Source: Copromyces sp. CBS 386.78 (Eukaryota; Ascomycota; Sordariomycetes; Sordariales; Sordariaceae). From it: DNA of 64,000 nt. Shown one piece after another: positions 45,977 through 58,100 of the stretch. How positions within the stretch are numbered: position 1 is the first letter of the stretch; each line of letters opens with the position of its first letter. The position numbers were made by a program, and so were the translations under genes. The stretch is from NCBI GenBank assembly GCA_030685235.1, contig MU839128.1, positions 1 to 64,000 of the forward strand, read 5' to 3'. The notes beneath the pieces were generated by a model. It had not been told where the DNA came from. It was given only the letters and a program-made list of their open reading frames with translations, and made no database searches.

Positions 45977-46499
45977 TTTTGTTTTTGCGTTTTTTTTGCC
46001 TCGTCAACTGAACGACTCGTTCTGTCTTTGAACAAGAAGTCATATCGACAATTATCTAGCTCATCTTTGACGTTTTGCTGATTGATGCTTTTCCCTGCAT
46101 GTTGGGTTTTTTTCTTTGGCTATCCACGCGAAGCGAATCCACCTAACCGACGAGTAGGCCTGTTATAACTTTTGCGCAGGTTCAGTAGTTCCGTCCGTTT
46201 GTAACTCTTGTTGCCAAATTTACCCGACGGCAGCCAACATAGCTCCTTCCTCAATTCAACAAAGACAGTACTCGTTTGGGCAAGAGTGCCCTCCAGACCC
46301 AATGCTGCGTGGTATGATTGGCGTTGAGAGCCCACACAAGTAGTACCATCACTGGTACTCAAGAAAGAACAACATTCAGGACATCGCCCTGGTGGCTGGT
46401 TTGTTTGAGTTGAATTAGATACCCAATTTTGGTATGATGCGAGGGGCGTAACTCAATGTGACTTTTTCAACAATACAAAAAGCCGATAACCTCTCCTTT
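45977..46499. other. Intergenic region
   Basis: Starts with T-rich tRNA terminator sequence. The rest is the 3' side of GWT1. No gene seen. Confidence 0.5.
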
Positions 46500-48112
46500 T
46501 TACAACTTGATCGTAACATTATACACATCCAACCCAACCGCCACTGCCGTCACGACCCCCATGTATCCAACCAATATCCCCACCGTCACCACCCGGCCGA
46601 CATCCAGCGTTGGCACCGTCATATTGACCAGTCCCGTCAACAAGTTCGCCAACAAGAAGATGGCCAAGCCGTTCCGGTTATACGCCCTCAGCACCTTACT
46701 CGTCGCCGTGTCATATAGCTCCTTTTCGGTCTTGGCGTCCTGGGCGCTGTAGAACGAAGGGAAAATGAGCGCATCCACAAGGTAAAAGGCGAAAAGCAGG
46801 ACGGCATTGGAGGCGGCTACCCAGAGCATGTACGGCAGGTTGGCCATGCGGCGGGATACGGTCAAACCGAAGCCGTACTTGTAGTCGGTCGCGAAGAAGT
46901 AGAGAGCTGTCCAAATGAGGGACCAAGCGGCCATGTTCAGCAGGAGAGACCTACGCTGAACGGTGCCGCTGGTCTTGTTGGTGCCGCTGCTACGGTTCAA
47001 GCTCCGCGGAAGAACGAGCATACCGGTGTCTTGACCCGCAAGGAAGATGGCCAAATAACCAAAGAAGCTGAAGATGCCTTCCCTGTTCATAGACAAGAGA
47101 TCGGTTCGCGGCCCAGCCAAGATGTAGGCCTTCAGCGACGTTGTCTCCAAGAGAACCTGATACACCACGCCCAACAGGAGGGCCAGGCCAGCGTACGAGG
47201 GAACGAACTTGAGGGCGGACTGGAACAGCGCGACGAAGGGCGGCAGGAAGCCCAAGGTAAAGAAGAAGTTCCAGTGCACGCCATACTCCGTCACATGCTC
47301 GGCGTAGTCCAGCCCCTTGACACTTAACAGGCGGATGAAGCCCAGCACAAGGAGCGGCAGGGAGTGGCGCAGTGACGTCTTGAGGCGGGTGCTCAGGGGT
47401 GTGGCCTTGCCCTCGGCACGCTCCTTGAGCACCGGCCGCGAGGCGACAACGCCGGCCGAGAAAACAAAGGAGCCGACGCCCATGTCCATCAACGATGTGC
47501 CCCATGTCTCGACCTTGGCGAAGCGGCGGGGGAAGAGACGAAAGTCAACGGCGAGGATGCAGATGCAGGTGACGATAAGCATGTTGCCGCGGTAGTTGGT
47601 CAGGAAGGGCTTGGTGGAGAGGACCCCGAGGGGTTGCTCCGAGGAGCTCTTCTTGGACTGGGCATTGGGAGGAACCAGGGGCTTCTTCCTTCGGGTGTGG
47701 GCGGGGACGATGTAAACAAAGGCGGCGACTGTGAGGAGAGCTAGGTTGAGGAGCAGGGGCGCGGAGGAGTATAGCGTGACTGAGAGCAGGAGGGCGCCGA
47801 CATTGAGGAGGAAATCGACGGCATAGCCTAGTGGTGTGTAGGACCTGAAGAACGATTGTCGAGCTTGGAGGACGGACCACACGAGTGAAACGACCTAGGA
47901 CATATACAGAGATTAGCTCCCGTCATTCGACTTGTGGTGACATGATGCCACGGACAGCAGCATCCCATTCCGATGCTCCCGCGGGTGTTGTTTCATACAG
48001 GTGCTACGGCACAGACTTGTGCGATTTCAGAAACGGAGCCTCCTGACAGGTTTGAGACAAAGTCCTCTTTGAGCTGCTTGTAGCTCTGGGCTGTTGTCAA
48101 GTTGGCGGCCAT
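46500..48112 (-). CDS. gwt1: GPI-anchor inositol acyltransferase (GWT1/PIG-W family)
   Basis: ER membrane enzyme that acylates the inositol of GlcN-PI during GPI-anchor synthesis; named in fungi for its effect on cell-wall mannoprotein anchoring. Two exons (48112-47999 and 47894-46500) across a 104-bp intron give 502 residues, the usual length. The N-terminus [20 protein letters not shown], then [16 protein letters not shown], is the conserved luminal and first-helix start. [22 protein letters not shown] and [20 protein letters not shown] are signature blocks of the family, followed by [14 protein letters not shown] and [21 protein letters not shown]. About 12-13 hydrophobic helices are visible. 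The frame and splice join are intact. Confidence 0.95.
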
Positions 48113-48628
48113 GGAGGGCGAAGAGTGAGTAGCCATTCGACGTGCGCAATAAGGTACCGACGTTCGAGAATGACGGGAGGTGATGGGCGGTCGTGGGAGA
48201 TGGGAAGGGTGAAGCTCGACGGCTAGCGACACATTGCTGCGGGAAGTGATTGGCCTTTTTGGTTTGGAACTGGTGGCGGAAACCAGAAGTTGTCAGAATG
48301 AGTAGTGATGATGGCTGGAGGAAAAGTGTCAAACAACAGCCTCGCGATGACAAGTTGCAAGTTTCCCCGGCTGGTTTCAGCCTTCTAGAATACTAGTGTT
48401 GTCGAGATCTCCGGGAAGGAAGCAACTGAGCAATGCCGTTTTCCGACGACGTCAACCAATCGTGGGTGCTTGAAGGTGCCAAGACCAAGCCCAACGGCCT
48501 GGCTACCGTATAAACTCGGGAAACTGGCAAACCTCTAACCCTCTTTGAGCGCCCGACAGCCAGCACAGTCAGCAGCATACCTAATATGCTCTATACGCCC
48601 AATTTTGACTGCAATTCAATGCACACAG
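48113..48628. promoter_or_regulatory. GWT1 upstream region bordering the second RIP-degraded element
   Basis: Promoter side of gwt1. No gene seen. Base composition changes abruptly to AT-rich and TpA-rich beyond about 48630-48790. Confidence 0.4.
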
Positions 48629-51391
48629 TGTCGATAGCCGTCGGGGGTTATAGCCTATTGTTCCAGCTCTCTCCCTATTCGTTTCCCCTATATTCTATAT
48701 ACCCGTACCACCCTCATCGTCGTACTATTATCGCCAGCTGTTATAAGGGTTATAAAGTATCGCTATATCCCAATCGAACTAATTAAACGCGGGCGGTAAT
48801 AGTAGTCCCCTATTATAATTATCTTAGTAAGAGATTGCCTAACGACGCCCTAATCTCGCAATTAAACCGTACAACCGCTATAAAATTAGGCGAAAGAAGC
48901 CGCTTAAGCGATTTAACCGGTCCTATTCACATTAAAAAAAATTATAAATTAATAATTAACGTAACCTTATACAATAATTAATAGAAATAATTAGGGTAGG
49001 GGTTTAATACTAATAGAATTCGCGAATAGGTTATCGCTTTCCTTACCCAACGGCGCGTCCTATATAATAAACCGCTACGGATTTAAAATAGCAATAGGCG
49101 AACCCACAATAGCACTCGCGATATTATGTATAATAAAGCTTACAATATATATAGCGTACCCTATCGAACTATCGCGAACTAATAAATAGACTACGAAAAT
49201 ATTTTATTAAAACTAACAAAGGAAGGTAAAGCGATATAGCTAGAAATAGAGGGGCAATTATATAACGCGTTTTGGACCGCCCGCCAAAATAATAATTTAA
49301 TAATTATAGTATAATTTCGCTGTAGATCTAAGGCCCTCTTCAACGAAATTTACCCTAATATCCCTCGTATATTTAAATTTTTACGCAGTTAGTTTAGCAA
49401 CTTTTTAACGCAATACTATATATTTTATTGTCGGATTACTTATTAAACTTAGCAATTGCCAAGCGAGTTATACGTTAAAATAAACTTATTCCTAAAGTAA
49501 GACGATTAGAATAAATAAATTATCGGGGAAGGCCTAGAGAATATCGGCGAAGACCTAAAGATTTTCGGAGGCTAATAATAGAAACCTACAAGTTTATTAA
49601 GCGCAATAATCAGCTGACCGTATTTGGCGGTCCTCCCTAATTTCCTCCTTCTAATATCCTTAACTTTAATAAGATCCTTATCCTTTTCGAATTTATCGAC
49701 GATTATACTTACGAATTCAAAAATATTAAGATTATATTTAGAAAGACTACCCATAGTAAATAAAGTAAATAGTAATATACTCTTATTTTCTACGTCTTTA
49801 CTAACGGCGGCTAGCGTCTAAAACCGACTATTATTTTTTATAAGGAGGGGAAGGTCTTTAATAAAGAATAATACCTTTATACTTAAGATATATTAGTTAA
49901 ATTTAATACTTTAATATATTAAAACAAATAATTTCTTTATAACTAATTCGAGGAGGAGTTTGCGCCTATTTCGAGGGAGTTGGGGGAGACGCTTATAATT
50001 ATAAATATATACCTATCTTATAGCTCCCAGCTCGTATGCGATAAGATTAACGCGATACCTAATAAAGTAGTAATAGCTATAATCCCTAATAGTCTTACGA
50101 ATTTACTATAGCCGTTGGATATAGTTATTAATTCTACGTTTAAATAAATAATAAAAGACAAAGTCGATTAAACAGCTTTCGAATAAGATGCCTAATACCC
50201 AGGTAAAAAATAGTCTATATCCAATAAGAGGGTATTAATTATTTATGCTATCTCTCGCATTTACTAGCGCCTATAAATTAATAAGAAAAATATTATAATT
50301 AAATCTTTTAAAGACAACGGTATCTCTATCCTTCTAAATAGATTATAAAATTACCTTATCAATATTAAAAATATCGACAAAAATACCCTAATTTAAGATA
50401 ATTAATAAACGGCTAGCAATATCCTTAACATTAATAATTTTAATAATATTCCCGAGTATAAAAACGATAAAGGTTTAATCTACATAATTAACGACGAAGA
50501 AAGATAAAAGGTAAAAGAGAGAGTAGAAGAGAGGGTATACAAGGTTAGGAAGGTTATATATAACTATTATACTATACCCGTATTAAAAAGGATAATAAAT
50601 AAGAGAAATCTATTAAAAAAAGGTTGTAAAAAGAAGAAGAATTATTTTATTACTTTAATTTTATATAATAAAAAGTAATAACGAACTTAATAACCAATAG
50701 TCTAAATAATAGCAATCAAACTTTATTACCCCTATTAATAGATTCGCCACCTTCAATATTATCACCCTTATCAATAGACTCGCCACTTTCGGTATCATTA
50801 CTATCCTTACAATAATAATAATAAACAACAAAACCATTCTATTAAGTACGAACCTTCTAAAAGCGGTTATCTTAACAACTCTAATATCTGCCTAAATCTA
50901 CAATATAATAACGCACCTCCTTCCCATCCCTAACCTCGTTCTCAATAAAATAATAGCTACTATTACGAACCTAACTATAATAAATCTCTTTATTAAAGTC
51001 CATAAAAATAATACCCTCTAGTACGTTAGGAATTAATAGAATTCGAGGGACGAGGAAATATTCGTACCTCTTACGAAATTAATGAAAGTTAGGGTAGTCG
51101 TCGGTTACATTTAAATAGCGAGCGTTAATACTATAAGTTTATTTATATTAAATCCCTTTATTTACTTATAAACAACGTTAACTACGCTAAGCAGGACTCT
51201 CTTATAGGCTATAAAGATAGGTATAAATAATAGGGGTAACATATTTAAATAGTAGCACTATAATAGGGGTAAAAGAGACAGGGGTAAAAGAGGGAGAAAA
51301 ACTAGGCCAGATCCCCCAACAAAATAGAAAAAATCCCCCCAGTAAAAGTATAGTAGAAAAGGCCTAATTGATAAGCCCCCGACTAGCGACA
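48629..51391. mobile_element. RIP-degraded repetitive element of about 2.76 kb, family uncertain
   Basis: Extremely AT-rich, TpA-rich sequence with stops in all frames, as in RIP-mutated repeats. The left border begins TGTCGATAGCC...GTCGGGGG, and the right border ends CCCCCGACTAGCGACA, so the termini form an imperfect inverted repeat of about 20-25 bp of TG...CA type. LTR retrotransposons have such ends, as do some DNA elements. A plus-strand stretch near 49700-49760 reads EFKNIKIIFRKT, faintly like a retrotransposon gag, but this is weak. Near 50735-50805 a 35-bp unit containing AGATTCGCCAC is repeated. No matching target-site duplication is visible. Confidence 0.65.
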
Positions 51392-51819
51392 TTGCCCTCC
51401 ACCTTAATACACATACATTTCGGTATAGGAAGCCGGACGTGAGCCTTATAGAACTGTGCTTTTTCTGCCCAGATAACCTGGTTTTCCGGCATTAGAGGTT
51501 TGCCAGTTTCCCGAGTTTCTACGGTAGGTGTCCAGCAGCACAGACCATTCTCCATAAACGCCGGCTTGAACATCACCATCTTTTTGACACCACCAACATC
51601 AACTTCACATGCTCCAGCCTTCCACTTCATCGTTTGCAACCTCCGTGCCTTTGTCTCACAATCGGGTTTGGTTGGCGAATGGAAAGCATCAATGAGGTCA
51701 AAAGCCCAACCTCGCTTCCCAACATATTCTCCTCGGTTCCACATTCTGATGGCACCTCCCCGTCTTTCTTTGTTCGGTCGTGTCCCATTGCAGCGGTAAG
51801 CTGAGAGATAGCTCGGCAT
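51364..51819 (-). CDS. Hypothetical protein, possibly cut off by the adjacent element
   Basis: A 151-residue frame starting MPSYLSAYRCNGT with a protein-like composition (GKRGWAFDLIDAFHS, VGGVKKMVMFKPAFMENGLCCWTP, VIWAEKAQFYKAHVRLPIPK). No domain recognised. Its last codons (ASRGLIN and the stop) lie inside the terminal repeat of the AT-rich element, so the original C-terminus may have been replaced by the insertion. GTGAGT upstream of the ATG could be a donor site of an upstream exon. Outside the element the sequence shows no RIP-like bias. Confidence 0.4.
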   Translation of the reverse strand: MPSYLSAYRCNGTRPNKERRGGAIRMWNRGEYVGKRGWAFDLIDAFHSPTKPDCETKARRLQTMKWKAGACEVDVGGVKKMVMFKPAFMENGLCCWTPTVETRETGKPLMPENQVIWAEKAQFYKAHVRLPIPKCMCIKVEGNVASRGLIN

Positions 51820-52223
51820 ATTGTAACTCACATTTCACAGCTTAGAGTTTTCACACATCCTTTTGTCTTTGTTCAATATCTGCCTGTAGGCGATATATCA
51901 CCGAGGAGCTTTGTCTTGCAGGACTGCATCTGACTCAACGGCTTCCGTGAATCTGCCCTTTCAAAGCAGCTCCTTTCTTTCACTCTTCCCCCCACGTCAA
52001 GAAAGACAAGACGCTGGCCGACAAAAGACAAAAAAGATGGATCCGTCCGTTATCATTATCTTGTTCTTACCAACAAGCTACCAACAACCTCTTGGCCGAT
52101 TTGCACCAAACGCACAGAGAGTCATATACCAGGGACTGTACCTCGAACCATACCGGCCAGCCATCTCATCTGTGCCTCATTCGGATCATCAAAACTCAAA
52201 ACATCATAGCCAACTAAGTCACT
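51820..52223. other. Upstream region of the next gene
   Basis: A 107-codon plus-strand frame (51911-52234) overlaps the next start codon and looks like leader sequence, not a gene. Confidence 0.35.
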
Positions 52224-53428
52224 ATGGAGACTGAGACCAGAACACGGCCGAAACTAGAGCCAGTGCGGATTAAACCATTGCGCCATGGATCGCCTGGAAG
52301 TACAAGACTCGCTCCCCGTTCTCCGCGTCGTCGTCCGTCTATTTTCGAGCCACCACTGAGGTCCCATAGTCTCCCAAGTCCTCTCCATCCGAGCACGCCA
52401 GCGTTTGACCAAGGAATGAGGCGGCACGAGCGAGTCATGATAGACAGTTTCGACCAGCGGAGACTATCTCAGGCTCGTAGAGATTCCGTTCAGCTGCTGC
52501 CTTCAATTCCAGAGCAAAGTCCACCACCACGAGAACGCCCGTATAACGGCTACTCGCCTCCTCCGACCTTGGCAGCCCGGACTCGCAATCAACTCCTGTA
52601 CGGTGCCCCTGATTCCCAACTTTCACATGTTAGCACTCCTGCGGATATGGGGCGCCGCCAGTCGATGCCTACGGGCTTGTCTTCGGCGTTACCAACGTCA
52701 ATACCCTCAGCAGCGTTGCCATCACCAGTAAAGGCCGTGCGTAAGCAGGTTGGCATAGGCCGACGGAAGGCCCAGGAGCTTTATGGACGGCATATCTTCC
52801 AAGGGTGTTTTGTGAAGGCAGTCGATCTCCGGAAATTCAGCGAGAGCTCAGCAAGCGGCGACAATCCAGCTCCCCAGGAAGCAGTGATGAATGAATTGGG
52901 GCAGCCCAAAATCAAATACGTTGCGATATCATGGTCGCGCGAGAAGTCTCAAGGCCATCGTTTTTCCACGTATTTTTCCCTGGCACAGCTGAGAACGGTA
53001 ATTCCGTCAGACGCCCCAGAGCCATTAGAGGTACCCAAGCTTGCAACGGATCACCCGAGTCCGAGGAGAGCCTCTCTATGTACCTCCAAGGAGCGCCGTT
53101 TGGATAAGGAGCATCATCGATTGTCTGCCCCAGTATTATCAACAGACCGATGGACCGAAATGGCACTACCAGTTCGTAAGTGCCTTCATTTACGTTCTTT
53201 ATCTGTATAGTTACTAATCTTGCCATAGACTATCACCTAGCACGCTACTTCTTCCCGCTCATTGCTGTATATCTGCAGGCAGGGAAGGTTGAACCTCAGG
53301 ACGTTTTGGAACTGCCGATGCCTTACCCGAAAGCGTGGTATCAAACCTTCCGTTACGCTTGTACTGAGCAGGGAGAGTTAACCGATGCCATCAGGGAGAA
53401 CATTACACACTTAGGAGGGAGGGTGTGA
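52224..53428 (+). CDS. Hypothetical fungal protein with disordered N-terminus
   Basis: Two exons (52224-53175 and 53229-53428) with a 53-bp intron (GTAAGT...TTACTAATC...CCATAG) give 383 residues. The first 180 or so are rich in Pro, Arg and Ser (LAPRSPRRRPSIFEPP). The remainder looks folded: AQELYGRHIFQGCFVKAVDL, IKYVAISWSREKSQGH, then after the splice YHLARYFFPLIAVYLQAGKV, LELPMPYPKAWYQTFRYACT and a terminal ENITHLGGRV. No family recognised. The stop may not be the true end, because open, protein-like stretches continue downstream and a further splice is possible. Confidence 0.65.
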
Positions 53429-54817
53429 ATGGACAGAACTATCTCATTGTGCCTACCAGAAATGGTTTGTCTAACGAGTGTTGGGCCAAGGAATAGTCCA
53501 GAACAAAAGGAAAGCGGCTCGTTATCTCGCGCAATCGAAGCATTTATGCCATATGATCTCGGACGGGAACTGTGCGACCACATTTGTGGCTTTCGTCCTT
53601 GTGCGTCTTTGTTTACGAACTTTCACCCTTTGCTTCCAGAAGCCGCTTTCATGAGCAGATAGGCGAGCTACAACCAACAGTAACTCGCTCATTCCCATTA
53701 TCCCGCTCAACCACCAACTGCACTCGAAGACGCCGACAGATGCTATTGAACCCTTTGTCTCAGGATGTTGGTGGCATCTCATCTTAGCCGGCTTCCACTC
53801 CTACCATTTGATCCAACTACATTTTTCAGATTATGAGCTTTCGAAACATCAAAGGCGAAGACCATCACCCGCTTGTTGCCGCCGCCACACACGTGCACAT
53901 GGTGTTATCTCCGGATCTTCATGGTTTGAACGAGTATTGTACTCGTGCCGAACAGCTGTTTGTGCTCCAGTATACGCAGGAGCCTCATGACCGTGGTGAA
54001 ACGTTACCATGTCTTTGATAACCATCTCGTTCATGTACATGATGCATAGTCTCGACGACCCTCATCCGAGCCGCAAAAGAGTGCCGCATGCCGTGTTCGA
54101 AGAGATAGCCTTGAATGGACCTCTATACAACATATCCATCTCCGAGTAAGACTCATCTAGAGAAAACAGAAGAGTTATCACCCAGTCATGTGTTTTGTTT
54201 TATCCCATTGTGTTTCGCAGCTACGACGCTCTATGACCACTGACCCGACTGCCTCCTACATTCTACACTTCCTTCTCGTTGTCTGGCTTGTGACATTTCT
54301 TCCAGGAAACACTGACCTTGCCTGCTTGCCACACTCACTTAGTCCATCAGACCAGCCAAAAACTGGCAAGCCTTTCAACAGTGGAAGCGTTCACCTGGCT
54401 ACATGCCCATGGTTCATGGCCGACCTACATAGACACAAGCAAATGATATCAAGTGTACCTTTCAGCTCAGTCACTGAACGTGAAGAAGACATAGCTGTCC
54501 TCTGAAGACTTGAGCACTGGTCATCATCTTGCGTCTTCATCACTAGTATCATGGCATTTACACATTTCCCTCTGTAACTGACAGCCTATGTTTACATAGC
54601 CTACATTCGGGGCTGGGCTTAGAGGGTGGGATCCCTTTTGTTTCCATTCACAACGCTACCTTTCTTTTGTCTGCTGGGTTCCAAAGATGTGTGATGAGAA
54701 TACGGCTTCTGAACCCCTCCTGACAGTCGCATTGTAGCAAGCTATATCCAGGATTCACAATGAATCAGCCACATTACCAGTATTGACATCCTATCCTACG
54801 GTATCTTTCCCCCCCCT

Positions 54818-54819
<2 letters not shown>
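53429..54819 (+). other. Possible additional exons or decayed 3' part of the preceding gene
   Basis: Several plus-strand stretches read like protein in different frames: LSRAIEAFMPYDLGRELCDH (53526-53580), HGLNEYCTRAEQLFVLQYTQ (within 53833-54018), and RVPHAVFEEIALNGPLYNI ending at a GTAAGA donor-like site (54147). An acceptor-like TACATTTTTCAG precedes the second stretch. I cannot join them into one frame without assumptions. They may be exons of a longer gene, a separate multi-exon gene, or a pseudogene. Confidence 0.35.
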
Positions 54820-54868
<49 letters not shown>

Positions 54869-55064
54869 TTAAAAAAAAAAATTTTTTTTTTTTTATATAT
54901 TTTTTTTTTAAATAATAAAATTTTTAACACCCAAATTTAAAAAAAATTAAAAAAGTAAAAAAAAAGCNNNNNNNNNNCCTCTATTTTTTTAAAACTAATT
55001 CCCCACTACAAAATCAAAAAACCAAAATAAAATATGTGAAAACAAAACCCCGTGTTATTGTCCC

Positions 55065-55112
<48 letters not shown>
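54820..55112. other. Assembly gap with flanking homopolymer and low-complexity sequence
   Basis: T48 (54820-54867), then a string of A and T runs, ten Ns (54968-54977), more low-complexity sequence, a C12 run and T40 (55073-55112). The C-run followed by T-run on both sides suggests two contig ends at one homopolymer locus. Sequence between the T runs should not be trusted. Confidence 0.95.
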
Positions 55113-58100
55113 CGTACGCTGCTCAACAGATGGCCTAAAGGTGTCGTGCCGGCTCACTCCAGCAATGCGTAGCCACAAACAACAAGTATCTTTTCTTGTG
55201 GACACTACTTCTCAGTTTGTTCGAGCAACATCATTTTCCCCCAGCATATCACTAGCTACAGGGTGGAGTCTTCAAGGAGGCTGCTTGAGCAACACCTACA
55301 TATTTTTAGTTATGGTCCCTTCCTCTCCACGAATGTAGGCAGTGTTGCTTGTCTTCTATCCGAGATCAAAGTACGCATGATAGCAGCGGCTGGTAATTGC
55401 ATGAGAATCACGACTGCCATGTCCGCGCTCAGGAGGCCTGAACCTGAATAACTATCAGTGGGCATCCCCTCAACTTCTGGCTCGTCTGGACTTCCCCTGC
55501 CTCCAGCGTGCTGCATCTTTTTCTGCCTCTCATGACATTTGACACTCCTGTATTTGAGGCAGTACATCCACCCAGTTTCTTGATAACACAGCTTCCTGCC
55601 ACCAATCTTCTGCCTGCTCACCGAGACCGAAATAGCCTGACTAGTTGACTGAGCTCTACCTCCCAAATTTATGTCCTGTTGCTCCCTATCGCATATTGTA
55701 ATCAGCATCTCGATGAAGTCGTCTACGTACAACCACGTCCACAAGCACGGCCTGGTCGAACATCCACCTGCATGACCACGCCAACACTGATCCATCATCG
55801 AGATTGTGCTCTTCAATATGGCTACGACCCTACAGAAAAAAAAAAACACGAAAAACACGAAGGTGATCGTCGTGAACATTGCCTCATGAGGCTTTCCGAA
55901 AAAAAGATTGCTCTCACCTTGCCCAGCTCATTTCACACCATCAAGCAAGCTGCAAAGTTATGGTTCCCCCCAGCAACTCGATCTTCAGGCCAGGTCCCGG
56001 AAGCTTCAAATCGCTAATCTTTAACTCGATCGTTAGAGACGAGAAGAAAAAATCCCACACAGTATCCGCGAGTTTTCTTGGTATTTGCTCTTCTCAAGTT
56101 CTGTGAGCAAAAACTGCACAGTGTACAAGAACGAGTTCCCACTCCGTTGACGGAGGAGCCCCGTTTTCCAGTTTGTGTCAAGTTCAACGACGTCGACAAA
56201 GCCAAGACCAAAACGAAACCCACTCTCCACACCACACGATCCACACAGTTTACAAAGATCTGGCAAACCGATAATCCAGAATCAACACTATCGACGGCAA
56301 CGCAAGGTCAAGGCCAGCACGTAAGTCTACGTACAGCGCATACTAATTTCCGGGCAGATGGAGTACACGCTGGGGCCTGCCTCGACTCAGGACAGATCAG
56401 GACATGTTGATGGAGTTGTCGAAACTAGTTGGTTTTAACGAGTCTCTTTCCACGTCCGGTTGAACAGTATCTCCGCAGCGCTCTAGGTTAGGCTGCCCAG
56501 AACTATCAGGGAGAAAAAAGCTACATGTATTCAATGGGCAAACGAACCTTTTGGAGTACATGTAGATACTCCTCTTTAACTGAGCTTCGTTCCCGTGTCT
56601 TCCCGCCGCCTTCGTCTACTTGCTCTCAGGCCTTGAAGAAACGTCACCGGAGACATAGCCTGACAACAACGTCCACAACAGCAGTCTGTCTCCCCACACA
56701 ATCCACATCAACCACCAAACCACTTCCCTAACAGGCTACCTACGACACACGCCATCCCACGTCAACAAGGTCCAGGCCTGTTTTGAAAGGGAACTTATCG
56801 GGGAGGGATGTGATCCAAGGGTCTTCCCCCTTCAGCCCTTTTTGACGTGGTCCCCTGAACCTAGGTTAGTGAAAAACATTAGTGTTGCCTTTTATGGTTC
56901 TCCGTTTCTGTTTCCGTTTGAAAAAAGAGAAGGCTGGCGACCGAGTGGTCCGTCTTCATCTTCATTTTGTTCCATTTAAATTTATACCATATCAACCTGT
57001 GAAGTAAACATAAGCCGCGGCGTTCAATGGAGAAATACCCAGCTCTTGTGTTGTTTAGACGAACCAGAACCAGACCTACCTAGTACTACCCCCTACCTCA
57101 CACTACTGCGTTGCTACTGCGTATGCCACAGTTTTTCCAAAGCACCGGGACCTAACTTAGGCCATCCTTGCCAAACTACTACACAAGTCCCATACATACC
57201 TTAGTAACCCAAGTGGCATGTTGCCAACCTTACGTAAAGATGCTTTGTCTTTTGGAATTCCAAACTTCATGATCATGGATTCAGTACTTGATGCTGGAAA
57301 TGCAAGCTTATGTTTCAACATCAATAGTTCGGTTCGGAGACTTTGCCAGCGTTTTGGTACTAGTCTAGTGTGCGTATGGTGATGGGGAAAGCACGTGCAA
57401 CAACACATACACAACTCAGATGGCCAGATGTAGGTAACTGGGTACATACCTTAGAGCCAACAAAGCTCACGAAGGTATGTTTTGCACAACTGTATCGAGA
57501 TAGATACCAGGACTGGCTGGCTCCGGATTTAGAGCTGGAGAAAGATGAGGATATGTGCCGAGGATGATCACTTACCAAGACGTAGACCAGGTCTCCCGCT
57601 TGGTGGCCGAAACGTGTGGTGAGGATTAGATGTTTGTTTATTAGCCCGGACTACACTACTCGTTTCGAATATCTGGATTGGGTTAATGGGATAGATCAAG
57701 CTAAAAAGAGGAAGCAACAATGATGAGTGTACATACGCCTAGACACTATCCTGCCCTGGCATCAAGGGATGGATGTGTTGCTGGTAGCCGAATATTAACA
57801 ATCATTGGGAGCTATAGTATGTACGCTCTTTTCTTTTTGTTACCTCTGTCAGTTGTTACACATTACATTTTGGTCACCTGTTTGTTCCTGGTGCGGTCGA
57901 TCGAAGTCCAAAAATATCTCTTACACTGTTCGTGCCTTCTTTTGATTTCACCAACCCCCATCAGTTAACGGCCTCAACTGTAGCTAACTGGTAAAGTTGA
58001 TCGTAAATAACCAAATGACATACCTGTGAAACATAAGATGCCTACATATGTAGATGTTAGCTCATGGTAATATTGTTCTCACCTACCTTACGAAATCCTT

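Noticed and set aside
55310..55879. 189-codon minus-strand frame with a hydrophobic N-terminus
   Set aside because: The apparent signal anchor (FVFFVFFFFC) comes from an A-rich homopolymer; no other protein feature.
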